NCBI RefSeq assembly: GCF_001590925.1
Contig: NZ_BCTU01000010.1
Location: 62,001 to 126,000 of the forward strand
Length of the DNA: 64,000 nt
Origin: Serratia plymuthica NBRC 102599
GTDB taxonomy: Bacteria > Pseudomonadota > Gammaproteobacteria > Enterobacterales > Enterobacteriaceae
Direction of reading: 5' to 3'
Shown: piece after piece, positions 19,690 to 30,791 of the stretch
Layout of the letters: each line of letters begins with the position of its first letter
Numbering within the stretch: position 1 is the first letter of the stretch
Notes under the pieces: generated by a model
Told to the model about the DNA's origin: nothing
The model's input: the letters and a program-made list of their open reading frames with translations, nothing else
Database searches by the model: none
Position numbers and translations under genes: made by a program

Positions 19690-22600
19690 CTAATGGCTGC
19701 CCGGATTGGCGCGCAGCCTGGCTACCTGAGCTTCGACGTCTCGCCATGCCGGTTTTTGGCCGGCATAGCGTTGACGCAGGTAATTCACCAGGTCCGCTAC
19801 CTGCCGATCGGAGAAGCTGTCCTTGAAGCCCGGCATAAAGCCCAGATCGGCGGTGGCCGGTTTGGCAATGCCTTGCAGGATCACTTTGATCAGGTTGTCC
19901 GGCCGATCGCTGAAAATATTGGTGTTATTGGCCAGATCCGGGCTGACGCCAAACAGCTGCGGCCCACCGCTGGCGGCGCTGTGGCAGGCCTGGCAAGCGC
20001 CCTGGAACAGACGTTCGCCGGCCTGTTGCGCCTGCGCGGATTGCAGACTTCCGGCCAGCTGTATCTGCGGTTCCAGGTTTAACGTTGTCGGAGTGCTCAG
20101 GGAAATCAGATAGCCGGCCATCGCCCGCACGTCCGATTCCGGCAGCGTAGCCAGTTCGCTGACCACCGGCCCCATCGGCCCGGCCGCCACGCCGTGTTCG
20201 GCGGAATGACCGCTGCGCAAATACCGGAACAGCTGTTCTTCGCTCCAGGGTTTGTCCGCGTTGGCCAGTTGGTTCAACGCCGGCGCTTCCCAACCGTCCA
20301 CCATCGCCCCTGCCAGGAAACCGGCGCCGCCCTTTTCCGCCCCCATCAGGTTACGCGGCGAATGGCAGGCGGCGCAGTGGCCCAACCCGTTGACCAGATA
20401 AGATCCACGATTCCACTGCGCAGTTTGCGTGGGGTCTGGCTGGTACTCGCCCTGGCGCAGAAACAGCGCATTCCAGCCGGCCATCAGCGGGCGCAGATTA
20501 AACGGGAAACGCATCTGGTTAGCCGGGGTGCTTTGCGCAACCGCCGGTTGCGACATCATGTAGGCATACAGCGCTTGCATGTCGCCGTCGGTCATTTTGC
20601 TGAACGACGTATAAGGAAACGCCGGATACAGATGGCGGCCGTCGCGGCTGATGCCCTGACGCATCGCACGGTCGAACGCGGTAAACGACCAGTTGCCGAT
20701 GCCGGTTGTCATGTCCGGGGTGATATTGGTGCTGTACAGGGTGCCGAACGGGGTTTCCATCGCCAGGCCACCGGCGTTGGTCGCCCCTTCAGAGGCGGTA
20801 TGACAGACCGCGCAATCCCCGACGGCGGCCAACTGACGCCCACGTTCCAGGGTCGCAGCCGACCAGGTGCCTGCGCCCGGCGTGGCGACCGGTGCAATCG
20901 CCGTACGCCACGGCAGTGCCGTAGCCGCGACGCCCAACAGGGCGCCGACAATACCGGCCGCGCCGCCGAACCACCATTTGCTGCGCCGGGGTTTGGTCGC
21001 CGGCGCAGGTTCCTGCCGGGCAGTGTCCGGGCCGTTCAACGCCTCGCGCAGCCGATCGGAGGTGATCGGCAATTCGCGAAAGCGAATGCCGGTGGCGTCG
21101 AACACCGCGTTGGCGATGGCCGCCGCGCTGGGCACCGAAGCGGACTCACCGGCACCCAGCGGCGGATCGTACGGCCTCGGCATCATCACCACGTCGACCT
21201 CCGGCACCTCCGGGAAGGTCAATATCGGGTAAGCGCCCCATTCCTTGCTGGAAATCGTCGATTCTTCGAAGGTGACGCGCTCTTTCAATACCCGGCTGGT
21301 CGACTGGATGACGTTGCCGTGGATCTGGTGACGCACCCCGTCCGGGTTGACCATCATGCCGGCGTCGTGCCCCACCACAATGCGCGTGACCGCCACTTCG
21401 CCGCTGGCCTTGTCGATCGCCACGTCGGCGACCCAGGCCGCCCAGGCGGCGCCAAAACCGGGAAACTTGCTGTGTATATAGCGCGCATAAGCGAAACCGC
21501 GCCCGCGCAGCACGCCGTCTTCCGCCGGTGTCTGCATCGGTTCGGTATGCGGCGTCCAGCCGGCGCGTTCGGCGGTGCTGCGCATCAGTTCGGTGGCACG
21601 CTCATCGTTGATGTAACGCAGCCGGTATTCCAGCGGATCGACGCCGGCGGCGTTAGCCAGCTCGTCGATATAAGACTCGTGCGCGAAGGTATTCGGCAAC
21701 GCCGACACGCCGCGCATCCAGGAGGCGCGCACGATTGGCGCCATATCCTCAATGCTGACGCGCAGCGCCGGGTAGTCATAAGGCGGCACCGAGGTGCGGT
21801 CGCCCATTTCATAAGCCACAGGCACGGGTTCAACCCTGCCGGTCAGCAGCAGCGCCAGCGTCGGCGCGCCATTTGAGGGGTAATAGGTGCGAAAATCATA
21901 GGCGACGGGATGGCCTGCAGCGTCCAGCCCGCCATCGACCTCCATCAGCTGTGCGGTGCCCTTCGGTTCCCACAGGTGTTCCTGCTCGCGCGTCAGTTGT
22001 ACCCGCACCGGGCGGCCCACCGCCCGCGACAGCAACGCCGCATCGGCGCACACGTCGTCGGCGCAGTTGCGGCCATAGCAACCGGCGGCCTCCATGCGGA
22101 TAATGTCAATCTGCGCTTCCGGGTATTCCAGCAGCCAGGCGAGGTCGGCGCGCAGCAGGTGCGGGTTTTGAGTGCCGGACCAGACCCGCAGTTGCTGCGG
22201 CTGGTAGTCCGCCAGTGCGCAAGAGGGGCCGATAGAAGCATGCAGTTGGTAAGGCCACAGGTAGCTGCGGGTGAAACGCCGATCGGCGGACGCCAGCGCC
22301 GCATCGACGTTGCCGGTGTCATGCACCACCCGCGTCGAATGCGGATTATCGCGCAGCGCCTGCGCCACGTCGGTCATCTGCGGCAGGTTGCGTCGCCAAT
22401 CCTTCCAGCTCACCTGCAGCGCCTGCGCCGCCTTGATCGCCTGCTCCTCGCGCTCGGCGACGATGCCGATAAAGTCCCCGATCACCACCAGTTTGACGAT
22501 GCCGGGAATAGCGGCGATCGACCGCTCATCCACCGCCAGCAGGCTGGTGCCGACGAACTCCCCGCTGTCATAACCGGCGTACGGCGGTCGGACCACCCGG

Positions 22601-23265
22601 CCATGCAGCATATTCGGCAAGCGCATGTCGTGCACATAGGTGGTTTCGCCGGTCGCCTTGGCCGGAATATCGACCCGCGCAGTGCCGGTGCCCACCAGCC
22701 GGTATTCGGCCTGCGGTTTGAGCGGCGCGTCGCCGGAAATCGGTAACTCGACATGCATGCCCGCCACCAGCTCGCCGTAGGTCAACGTCTGCCCTTGCGG
22801 GTCGACAATAGCGCCGTCGCGCAACGTCAGTTGATCTACCGCACAGTTAAAACGCTGCGCCGCCTGTTGCAGCAGCCAGCGCCGTGCCTCGGCGGCGGCA
22901 TTGCGCAGCGGCACGGCGGAAATTTGCAGCGTGGCGCTGGCGATGGTCGCCCCCTGGTTTGGCGTACTTTCGGTATCGCCCAGCACCATGCAGACTTGAT
23001 CCATCCGCAGATACAGTTCTTCGGCGACGATCTGCCCCAGCGCGGTGCGCACACCGGTGCCGAGATCGACATGGCCGTTAAAGGCGTAGACCTCGCCGCT
23101 GTCGCAAATGGCGATAAACAGCCCCTGCTCCTTGGGTTTCAGGGTAGGCGTTTGGCCTTTCGGCACCAGGCCCGGCGGCGGCTGGATCTGATCGATAACC
23201 AGTAGCGTGCCGTTACGTTGCAGTAATTCGGCCTGGCTCGGCAATGAGAAACGGGCGTCAGTCAT
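19690..23265 (-). CDS. nicB: Nicotinate dehydrogenase subunit B (molybdopterin subunit fused to cytochrome c)
   Basis: Catalyses hydroxylation of nicotinate to 6-hydroxynicotinate with NicA. The 1191-residue protein (Pseudomonas putida NicB is close to this) has a molybdopterin domain (about 1-745, with GYCYGRN-like AAGCYGRNC and the PLGAGES block carrying the active-site glutamate), one membrane segment (GGAAGIVGALLGVAATALPW, near 770), and a C-terminal periplasmic cytochrome with three heme sites (CAVCH, CAACH, CQACH). Electrons thus go to the respiratory chain rather than NAD. ATG 23265 overlaps the nicA stop by 8 bp and has GGAAAC upstream. An in-frame extension to 23313 lies inside nicA and is unlikely. 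Confidence 0.93.
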   Translation of the reverse strand: MTDARFSLPSQAELLQRNGTLLVIDQIQPPPGLVPKGQTPTLKPKEQGLFIAICDSGEVYAFNGHVDLGTGVRTALGQIVAEELYLRMDQVCMVLGDTESTPNQGATIASATLQISAVPLRNAAAEARRWLLQQAAQRFNCAVDQLTLRDGAIVDPQGQTLTYGELVAGMHVELPISGDAPLKPQAEYRLVGTGTARVDIPAKATGETTYVHDMRLPNMLHGRVVRPPYAGYDSGEFVGTSLLAVDERSIAAIPGIVKLVVIGDFIGIVAEREEQAIKAAQALQVSWKDWRRNLPQMTDVAQALRDNPHSTRVVHDTGNVDAALASADRRFTRSYLWPYQLHASIGPSCALADYQPQQLRVWSGTQNPHLLRADLAWLLEYPEAQIDIIRMEAAGCYGRNCADDVCADAALLSRAVGRPVRVQLTREQEHLWEPKGTAQLMEVDGGLDAAGHPVAYDFRTYYPSNGAPTLALLLTGRVEPVPVAYEMGDRTSVPPYDYPALRVSIEDMAPIVRASWMRGVSALPNTFAHESYIDELANAAGVDPLEYRLRYINDERATELMRSTAERAGWTPHTEPMQTPAEDGVLRGRGFAYARYIHSKFPGFGAAWAAWVADVAIDKASGEVAVTRIVVGHDAGMMVNPDGVRHQIHGNVIQSTSRVLKERVTFEESTISSKEWGAYPILTFPEVPEVDVVMMPRPYDPPLGAGESASVPSAAAIANAVFDATGIRFRELPITSDRLREALNGPDTARQEPAPATKPRRSKWWFGGAAGIVGALLGVAATALPWRTAIAPVATPGAGTWSAATLERGRQLAAVGDCAVCHTASEGATNAGGLAMETPFGTLYSTNITPDMTTGIGNWSFTAFDRAMRQGISRDGRHLYPAFPYTSFSKMTDGDMQALYAYMMSQPAVAQSTPANQMRFPFNLRPLMAGWNALFLRQGEYQPDPTQTAQWNRGSYLVNGLGHCAACHSPRNLMGAEKGGAGFLAGAMVDGWEAPALNQLANADKPWSEEQLFRYLRSGHSAEHGVAAGPMGPVVSELATLPESDVRAMAGYLISLSTPTTLNLEPQIQLAGSLQSAQAQQAGERLFQGACQACHSAASGGPQLFGVSPDLANNTNIFSDRPDNLIKVILQGIAKPATADLGFMPGFKDSFSDRQVADLVNYLRQRYAGQKPAWRDVEAQVARLRANPGSH

Positions 23266-23797
23266 GCGGGGTTTCCTCATTGCGGCAGAGAATAATGGCG
23301 CGCTGAACCGCACGCAGGATTTCGATGTGGGTGCCGCAACGGCACAGATTGCCGGACAGCGCCTGGCGGATTTCGCCGTCGCTCGGCGAAGGGTTGCGAT
23401 CCAGCAGGGCTTTGGTGGTCATGATCATGCCGTTCAGGCAATAACCGCACTGCGCGGCCTGCTCTTCAATAAAGGCGCGCTGCACCGGGTGCAGGTGATC
23501 ACGATCCCCCAGCCCTTCCAGCGTGGTGATCGCCCTATCGGCCACGCCCAGCGCCGGGATCACGCAGGAGCGTGCGGCGATGCCGTCAATCAGCACGGTG
23601 CAGGCGCCGCATTCGCCGAGGCCGCAGCCGTACTTCGGGCCGTTTAGCGCCAGATCGTTACGCAGCACCAACAGCAGCGGCGTATCCGTCATGACCTGGG
23701 TGTGAATACTTTTTCCGTTCACCGACAGCAGCAGCGGGTGCTCCATCAGCTTTTTTACCGCTCCCTCCCTGGACGTCGGCACTTCAGATATCGCCAT
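23258..23797 (-). CDS. nicA: Nicotinate dehydrogenase subunit A (2Fe-2S)
   Basis: The iron-sulfur subunit of the nicotinate hydroxylase. Two 2Fe-2S centres are ligated by cysteines in [14 protein letters not shown] and in CGYCLNG plus CRCGTH. From ATG 23797, which has GGAGACG 9 bp upstream, the product is 179 residues; the family core starts around [11 protein letters not shown] (ATG 23743, 161 residues), so a shorter start is possible. It is co-transcribed with nicB through an 8-bp overlap. An ERIC element lies between this gene and nicR upstream, so nicAB probably has its own promoter or reads through from nicX-nicR. Confidence 0.92.
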   Translation of the reverse strand: MAISEVPTSREGAVKKLMEHPLLLSVNGKSIHTQVMTDTPLLLVLRNDLALNGPKYGCGLGECGACTVLIDGIAARSCVIPALGVADRAITTLEGLGDRDHLHPVQRAFIEEQAAQCGYCLNGMIMTTKALLDRNPSPSDGEIRQALSGNLCRCGTHIEILRAVQRAIILCRNEETPHD

Positions 23798-23823
23798 TCT
23801 CGCGTCTCCGCCTGCGTTCCGGT

Positions 23824-23949
23824 TATACCCGTCATCTTTCAAGCCGCAGCGTTGTTACCTGCACTTGCGCACCTCAGTCACTTACCGGAGTCAGCTCCTG
23901 GGGATAAGCAAGCTGGGCGCCTGGCCGCAACTTGAAAGCTATAGGGTAT
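23824..23949. repeat. ERIC (intergenic repeat unit) element
   Basis: A 126-bp imperfect palindrome with ends ATACCCGTCATCTTTCAAG and CTTGAAAGCTATAGGGTAT. Its core contains CTCAGTCACTTAC and AGCTCCTGGGGATAAGC, which correspond to the two conserved blocks used as ERIC2 and ERIC1R primer sites. Length and both blocks fit the 127-bp ERIC consensus. Such elements are transcribed and can fold into an mRNA hairpin; this one lies in the nicR-nicA interval. Confidence 0.8.
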
Positions 23950-24012
23950 GTATTGTGGGCCGTGACCTCGCCGCAGGCCACTCACCGGACAACCGCAGTT
24001 ACGGGGAGCGAA

Positions 24013-24486
24013 TTAGCCTGGCGGCTGGTCTTCCAGCATTTTATTGAGCAGGAACATCAAGGCTACACGTTCGGCCGGATTGAGCGTGCCGAAGGTTAAT
24101 TCCGTGATCTTCGCCGCATGCGGCACCGTTGCCGCCAACAGCGCAGCGCCAGTGTCGGTCAACCCGACCACCACTTTGCGTCTGTCTATCGGATCCGGCA
24201 TGACGGTGATCAACTCACGCGCCTTGAGGCGCTCGACGATGCCGCGAATGGTGGCCTGATCGACCGCCGTCACCTGCACCAGCTCGGTCAATGAGCTAGG
24301 CCCCATATCGCGCACCGCGCACAGGGTAATAAACTGCACGGCGGTCAGTTGCGAATCGCCGACGTTCTGCTGAAATATCGCCACGTGACGTTGATAAACC
24401 TTGCGCAGCAGGTGCCCGACTTGTTCGGTAAAATGATAGTTTTCGGCTTTGCCTTCATCGGCGGTCAAGTCTTCGGGGGGCGTCAT
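24013..24486 (-). CDS. nicR: MarR-family repressor of the nicotinate genes
   Basis: A 157-residue MarR-type winged helix-turn-helix regulator (LTELVQVTAVDQATIRGIVE recognition region, DRRKVVVGLTDTG wing). In Pseudomonas NicR represses the nicC and nicX promoters and is released by 6-hydroxynicotinate. Its position 67 bp downstream of nicX and in the centre of the locus supports the same role. The motif TTGTGCAA found upstream of both nicX and nicC here is a candidate operator. Which effector it senses is inferred, not shown. Confidence 0.87.
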   Translation of the reverse strand: MTPPEDLTADEGKAENYHFTEQVGHLLRKVYQRHVAIFQQNVGDSQLTAVQFITLCAVRDMGPSSLTELVQVTAVDQATIRGIVERLKARELITVMPDPIDRRKVVVGLTDTGAALLAATVPHAAKITELTFGTLNPAERVALMFLLNKMLEDQPPG

Positions 24487-24553
24487 TGCGTTACTCTCAC
24501 CATCTAGGGAAACTACCGAGAATAGTACAAACCCCCGCGGTTAACAGCAACGC

Positions 24554-25612
24554 TTAACCCTGGCGCACCCGCGATGCCTCCGGCGCCACCACGTCCCCTT
24601 CAGCCACTACCCTCTGGCCATCCAGGCTGATGTCGCAACGACGCAGCGCAATATCCATGTGGCACGGCGTTTTTCGCGTGCCGCCGACTTCGGTATTCGG
24701 CCCGGTGGAGAACAGGAAGTTGCCGTAAAATGCGCGCGCATCCATACACATGCCGTCGTTTTTGTCGTGCAGGCCCATTGCCGTCCACTGGGCGCGCGGT
24801 TGCAGTCCCCAACCGATATGCGAGATGCCGTACACGTCCGGATCCTTGAAATACTTCATGTATTCACGCAGGTATTCCGCCTCGAAACCGCCGTGAATGC
24901 GCGTCACGAAGCCTTTTTCAATCTCCAGCGTAATGCGTTCACGGGCATAGCTTTTAAACGGCAGCAGGATGTCGCCGACGTCCAGCACCAACACCCCTTC
25001 CGCCTGCTCTTCATTCGGCCAGGTAAACAGGAAACCGCTCGGCCAGTGATCCCAACGCCCCGGCTCGTCGGCATAACCGTATTCGGTCACCGTCGGGTAT
25101 TGCCCCAAGGGGGCGCGAAAATCGCTGCCGGCAACGGATGTCACCCGCATCAGCTTCGCCTGCTCCAGCACCGCCGCCGCCGCCAACACCCGCGCCTTGT
25201 CTTCTGAATTAGGCAACATTCGTGCCAACACCTCCGGCGGCTCGACCGCCAAAAGTATGCGCGTGCCGGTTTTCAATATTTGCTCCTGCTCCGGCGAGTG
25301 CAACAGCATCATGGTGTCGACGATCAAATCGGCGGCTTCCAGCGCACGCTGCGCGGCAGGGTTGCCGGTCAGCGCCGTGTCGCCGCAGTAAGCGGTCATG
25401 TCATTGCCCATCGCCCGCGGATGGTTGAACGAGGGGAGCTCCACCGCATACACCTTGGCCCCCAACCGCAGCGCGGCATCGGTGGCGGCGCGCACCGTAC
25501 GCGCATCGGAATAGTGGCTTTTCAGGATGGCTACGCTCTGCGAAGCATCCACCTTCGACAACCTAAGCACCTGCTCGAACAGTTGAACCAGCTGACTCTC
25601 ATTGACCGCCAT
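24554..25612 (-). CDS. nicX: 2,5-dihydroxypyridine 5,6-dioxygenase
   Basis: An iron-dependent extradiol-type dioxygenase (352 residues; Pseudomonas NicX is about 350) that opens the ring of 2,5-dihydroxypyridine to N-formylmaleamate. The sequence closely follows NicX as I recall it throughout, including DMTAYCGDTALTGN, PSGFLFTWPNEEQ and HIGWGLQPRAQWTAMGLHDK, the region carrying histidines that bind iron. ATG 25612 is preceded by AGGAGAT. It starts the minus-strand half of the locus and is divergent from nicC across a 330-bp regulatory interval. Confidence 0.95.
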   Translation of the reverse strand: MAVNESQLVQLFEQVLRLSKVDASQSVAILKSHYSDARTVRAATDAALRLGAKVYAVELPSFNHPRAMGNDMTAYCGDTALTGNPAAQRALEAADLIVDTMMLLHSPEQEQILKTGTRILLAVEPPEVLARMLPNSEDKARVLAAAAVLEQAKLMRVTSVAGSDFRAPLGQYPTVTEYGYADEPGRWDHWPSGFLFTWPNEEQAEGVLVLDVGDILLPFKSYARERITLEIEKGFVTRIHGGFEAEYLREYMKYFKDPDVYGISHIGWGLQPRAQWTAMGLHDKNDGMCMDARAFYGNFLFSTGPNTEVGGTRKTPCHMDIALRRCDISLDGQRVVAEGDVVAPEASRVRQG

Positions 25613-27885
<2,273 letters not shown>

Positions 27886-27901
27886 CTGAGGAGCATTTTC
27901 C

Positions 27902-28654
27902 ATGACCCAAAATTACCGTATCGGCCAGATCGTACCCAGTTCCAACACCACGATGGAAACCGAAATTCCGGCGATGCTGACCGCGCGCCAGTTGATCCGC
28001 CCGGAGCGTTTTACCTTTCACTCCAGCCGCATGCGCATGAAGCATGTGAGCAAAGCGGAACTGGCGGCGATGGACGCCGAATCAGACCGCTGCGCGCTCG
28101 AGCTTTCCGACGCGCAGGTCGACGTGCTCGGCTATGCCTGCCTGGTGGCGATCATGTCGATGGGGCTGGGCTATCATCGCGAGTCCCAGGCCCGGCTGGC
28201 AAAGGTTACGCAGGACAACAACGCCGCCGCACCGGTGATCAGCAGCGCCGGCGCGCTGGTCAGTGGCCTGAAAGTGCTCGGCGCCAAACGCATCGCGCTG
28301 GTGGCACCTTACATGAAACCTCTTACCCAAATGGTGGTGGACTATATCGAACACGAGGGCATTGAGGTCAAGGTGTGGCGCGCGCTGGAGATCCCGGACA
28401 ACCTGGCGGTGGGCCGCCACGATCCGGCCAAACTGCCGGGTATTGTCGCCGAGATGGACCTGAGCGGCGTGGATGCCATAGTGCTGTCCGCCTGCGTGCA
28501 AATGCCGTCTTTACCTGCGGTATCCACCGTTGAAGCGCAAACCGGCAAGCCGGTGCTGACCGCCGCCATCGCCACCACCTACGCCATGCTGACCGCGCTG
28601 GAGTTGGAGCCGATCGTGCCCGGCGCCGGTGCCCTGCTGTCCGGCGCCTATTAA
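27902..28654 (+). CDS. nicE: Maleate isomerase
   Basis: Converts maleate to fumarate, the last nicotinate step before the TCA cycle. This 250-residue member of the Asp/Glu racemase superfamily has both catalytic cysteines in the expected settings (YACLVAIMSMG and LSACVQMPSLP). The N-terminus (YRIGQIVPSSNTTMETEIPA) is characteristic of maleate isomerases. GAGGAGC precedes the ATG. It lies 16 bp after nicD and 9 bp before nicF. Confidence 0.95.
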   Translation: MTQNYRIGQIVPSSNTTMETEIPAMLTARQLIRPERFTFHSSRMRMKHVSKAELAAMDAESDRCALELSDAQVDVLGYACLVAIMSMGLGYHRESQARLAKVTQDNNAAAPVISSAGALVSGLKVLGAKRIALVAPYMKPLTQMVVDYIEHEGIEVKVWRALEIPDNLAVGRHDPAKLPGIVAEMDLSGVDAIVLSACVQMPSLPAVSTVEAQTGKPVLTAAIATTYAMLTALELEPIVPGAGALLSGAY

Positions 28655-28663
28655 GGAGGAAAA

Positions 28664-29305
28664 ATGGCATCCGCAGCCGATAACTCTCTCATCGATAACT
28701 ACAGCGGCGTCTGGGGCAACCGCATCGGTTTCGGCCAGCGCCCGGCGCTGCTGGTGATCGACTTTATGCAGGCTTACACCACCGAGGGCGCACCGCTGTT
28801 CGCCCCCGGCGTGGTCAGCGCAGTCGACTCAAGTGTGGCGCTGCTGGCAACGGCGCGACAGGTAGGAATACCGGTGATCCACACCAATATCCGCTATCAT
28901 GCGGGGCATTTCGCCGATGGCGGCATCTGGGTGAAAAAAGCGCCGGTGATGAAAGACATGGTCGAGGGCAATCCGCTGGCGGCGTTCTGCCCCCAGGTTG
29001 CGCCGCTAGCGACCGAGGTGGTGTTGACCAAACAATACGCCAGCGCCTTTTTCGGCACTTCGCTTGCACCTATGTTGGTGGCGCTCGGTATCGATACCCT
29101 GCTGCTGGCCGGTTGTTCCACCAGCGGCTGTATTCGCGCCAGCGCAGTGGACGCCGTGCAACACGGATTTCGCACTATCGTGGTGCGTGAATGCGTGGGC
29201 GACCGCCACGCCGGCCCGCACGAAGCCAACCTGTTCGACATCGACAGCAAATACGGCGACGTAGTGAGCAAACAGGAGGCGATCGGCTATTTAACCCTGT
29301 TGTAA
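28664..29305 (+). CDS. nicF: Maleamate amidohydrolase
   Basis: A 213-residue isochorismatase-like hydrolase that turns maleamate into maleate and ammonia. The family triad is visible as Asp in LLVIDFMQAY, Lys in VLTKQYASAF and Cys in STSGCIRASAVDA. AAGGAGG is placed just before the ATG. It follows nicE closely in the nicCDEF operon. Related N-carbamoylsarcosine amidases look similar, but context settles the call. Confidence 0.94.
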   Translation: MASAADNSLIDNYSGVWGNRIGFGQRPALLVIDFMQAYTTEGAPLFAPGVVSAVDSSVALLATARQVGIPVIHTNIRYHAGHFADGGIWVKKAPVMKDMVEGNPLAAFCPQVAPLATEVVLTKQYASAFFGTSLAPMLVALGIDTLLLAGCSTSGCIRASAVDAVQHGFRTIVVRECVGDRHAGPHEANLFDIDSKYGDVVSKQEAIGYLTLL

Positions 29306-29425
29306 ACCCAAAGGCTTCACCTGCACGGAAAGCAGAACAATAAAGAAGGCGCGGAAAGCGCCTCAAAAGCAAACACACAACACACCTCCTCCGGAGGCCA
29401 CCATGCACCACCTGGAGACATCATC

Positions 29426-30733
29426 ATGGCCATTGTTGAAACCCCGTTAGCGGGGAAAGCGGGAACAGAATCGCTGCTGTACCGCAAAATCACCTGGAAG
29501 CTGATCCCGTTTCTCTGCCTGTGTTATCTGGCCGCTTACCTTGACCGCATTAACGTCGGGCTGGCCAAGCTGCAGATGGCCGATCAACTGCAACTGAGCG
29601 AAGCCGCCTTTGGGCTGGGCGCAGGGCTGTTTTTTGTCGGTTATATTCTGTTTGAAGTGCCGAGCAACCTGATCCTGCAACGCGTCGGCGCCAAGGTGTG
29701 GATTGCCCGCATCATGATCACCTGGGGCCTGCTTTCCGCCGGCACTATGTTCGTCACTACCCCGAATCAGTTTTACGCCATCCGTTTTTTGCTTGGCGTG
29801 GCGGAAGCCGGCTTCCTGCCCGGCGTGCTCTATTACCTGACGTTATGGTTCCCCACCTATCGTCGTGGCCGCATCATTGCGCTGTTCATGATCGGCCTGC
29901 CGCTGTCGAGCGTGGTCGGCGGCCCGCTCTCCGGCTGGATCATGGGGCATTTCGATATGCGTCACGGGCTGCATGGCTGGCAATGGCTGTTCTTGCTGGA
30001 GGGTATTCCCAGCGTGCTGCTGGGCGTGCTCACCTTCTGGGTGCTGCCCAATAATTATCGGCAGGCAAAATGGTTAACCGAAGACGAGAAAAAACGCATT
30101 GAGCAGGATCTGGCGCATGACGATGCCGAAGCCGGCCACAGCAAGCACAGCTTCCGCGACGGTTTCTTTAACCTCAAGGTGTGGATGTTGGGTGGCATTG
30201 ATTTCTCGATCCTGCTCAGCGCCTATGCGATGGGGTTCTGGATGCCGACCTTTATCAAAACCGCCGGGGTCACCGACATTACCACCATCGGCATGCTGAC
30301 CGCGCTGCCGAGCGTCGCCGCCCTGCTGGGCATGTTGCTGATTGGCACCAGTTCCGACCGCATGCGCGAGCGCCGCTGGCACATCATAGTGCCGTTTATC
30401 GTCGGTGCGATGGCGATGGCCGGCAGCACCTTCTTTACCCATAACGTGATCGCCACGGTGCTGTTGTTCTCCATCGCACAGGCGGCGATCATCGGCGCGG
30501 TGCCGGTATTCTTCAGCCTGCCGGCCACTTTTTTGCGCGGCACGGCAGCGGCAACCGGCTTTGCGCTGGCCTGTTCGCTGGCGAATATCGCCGGGTTGGT
30601 GAGTAACTCGCTGATGGGGTTGGCGTTGGATCTGACCGGTAAAAGCGGCGGCGCGCTGTGGGCCTTCGCCGGTTGTCTGCTGCTCAGTTCGCTGCTGGTG
30701 ATCGCTCTGCCGGCCAAGGTAGTTAACCGCTGA
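29426..30733 (+). CDS. nicT: MFS transporter for nicotinate or a pathway intermediate
   Basis: A 12-helix major facilitator of the anion:cation symporter type (435 residues; opening YLAAYLDRINVGLAKLQM typical of this subfamily). In Pseudomonas NicT is the matching gene of the nic cluster and is thought to import 6-hydroxynicotinate or nicotinate. It follows nicF after 120 bp, and a GC-rich hairpin lies just past its stop, which suggests it is the last gene of the unit. No NicP-type porin is present. Confidence 0.88.
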   Translation: MAIVETPLAGKAGTESLLYRKITWKLIPFLCLCYLAAYLDRINVGLAKLQMADQLQLSEAAFGLGAGLFFVGYILFEVPSNLILQRVGAKVWIARIMITWGLLSAGTMFVTTPNQFYAIRFLLGVAEAGFLPGVLYYLTLWFPTYRRGRIIALFMIGLPLSSVVGGPLSGWIMGHFDMRHGLHGWQWLFLLEGIPSVLLGVLTFWVLPNNYRQAKWLTEDEKKRIEQDLAHDDAEAGHSKHSFRDGFFNLKVWMLGGIDFSILLSAYAMGFWMPTFIKTAGVTDITTIGMLTALPSVAALLGMLLIGTSSDRMRERRWHIIVPFIVGAMAMAGSTFFTHNVIATVLLFSIAQAAIIGAVPVFFSLPATFLRGTAAATGFALACSLANIAGLVSNSLMGLALDLTGKSGGALWAFAGCLLLSSLLVIALPAKVVNR

Positions 30734-30740
30734 AGAGGTT

Positions 30741-30762
30741 GGGCGCGGGTTTTTCCGCGCCC
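30741..30762 (+). terminator. Hairpin after nicT
   Basis: GGGCGCGG (30741-30748) pairs with CCGCGCCC (30755-30762) across a 6-base T-rich loop, 7 bp after the nicT stop. The tail (TCTGTTCT) is only moderately T-rich. It also sits 30 bp past the end of the convergent peptidase gene. Confidence 0.65.
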
Positions 30763-30791
30763 TCTGTTCTCCGTACAGACATCGGAATATT

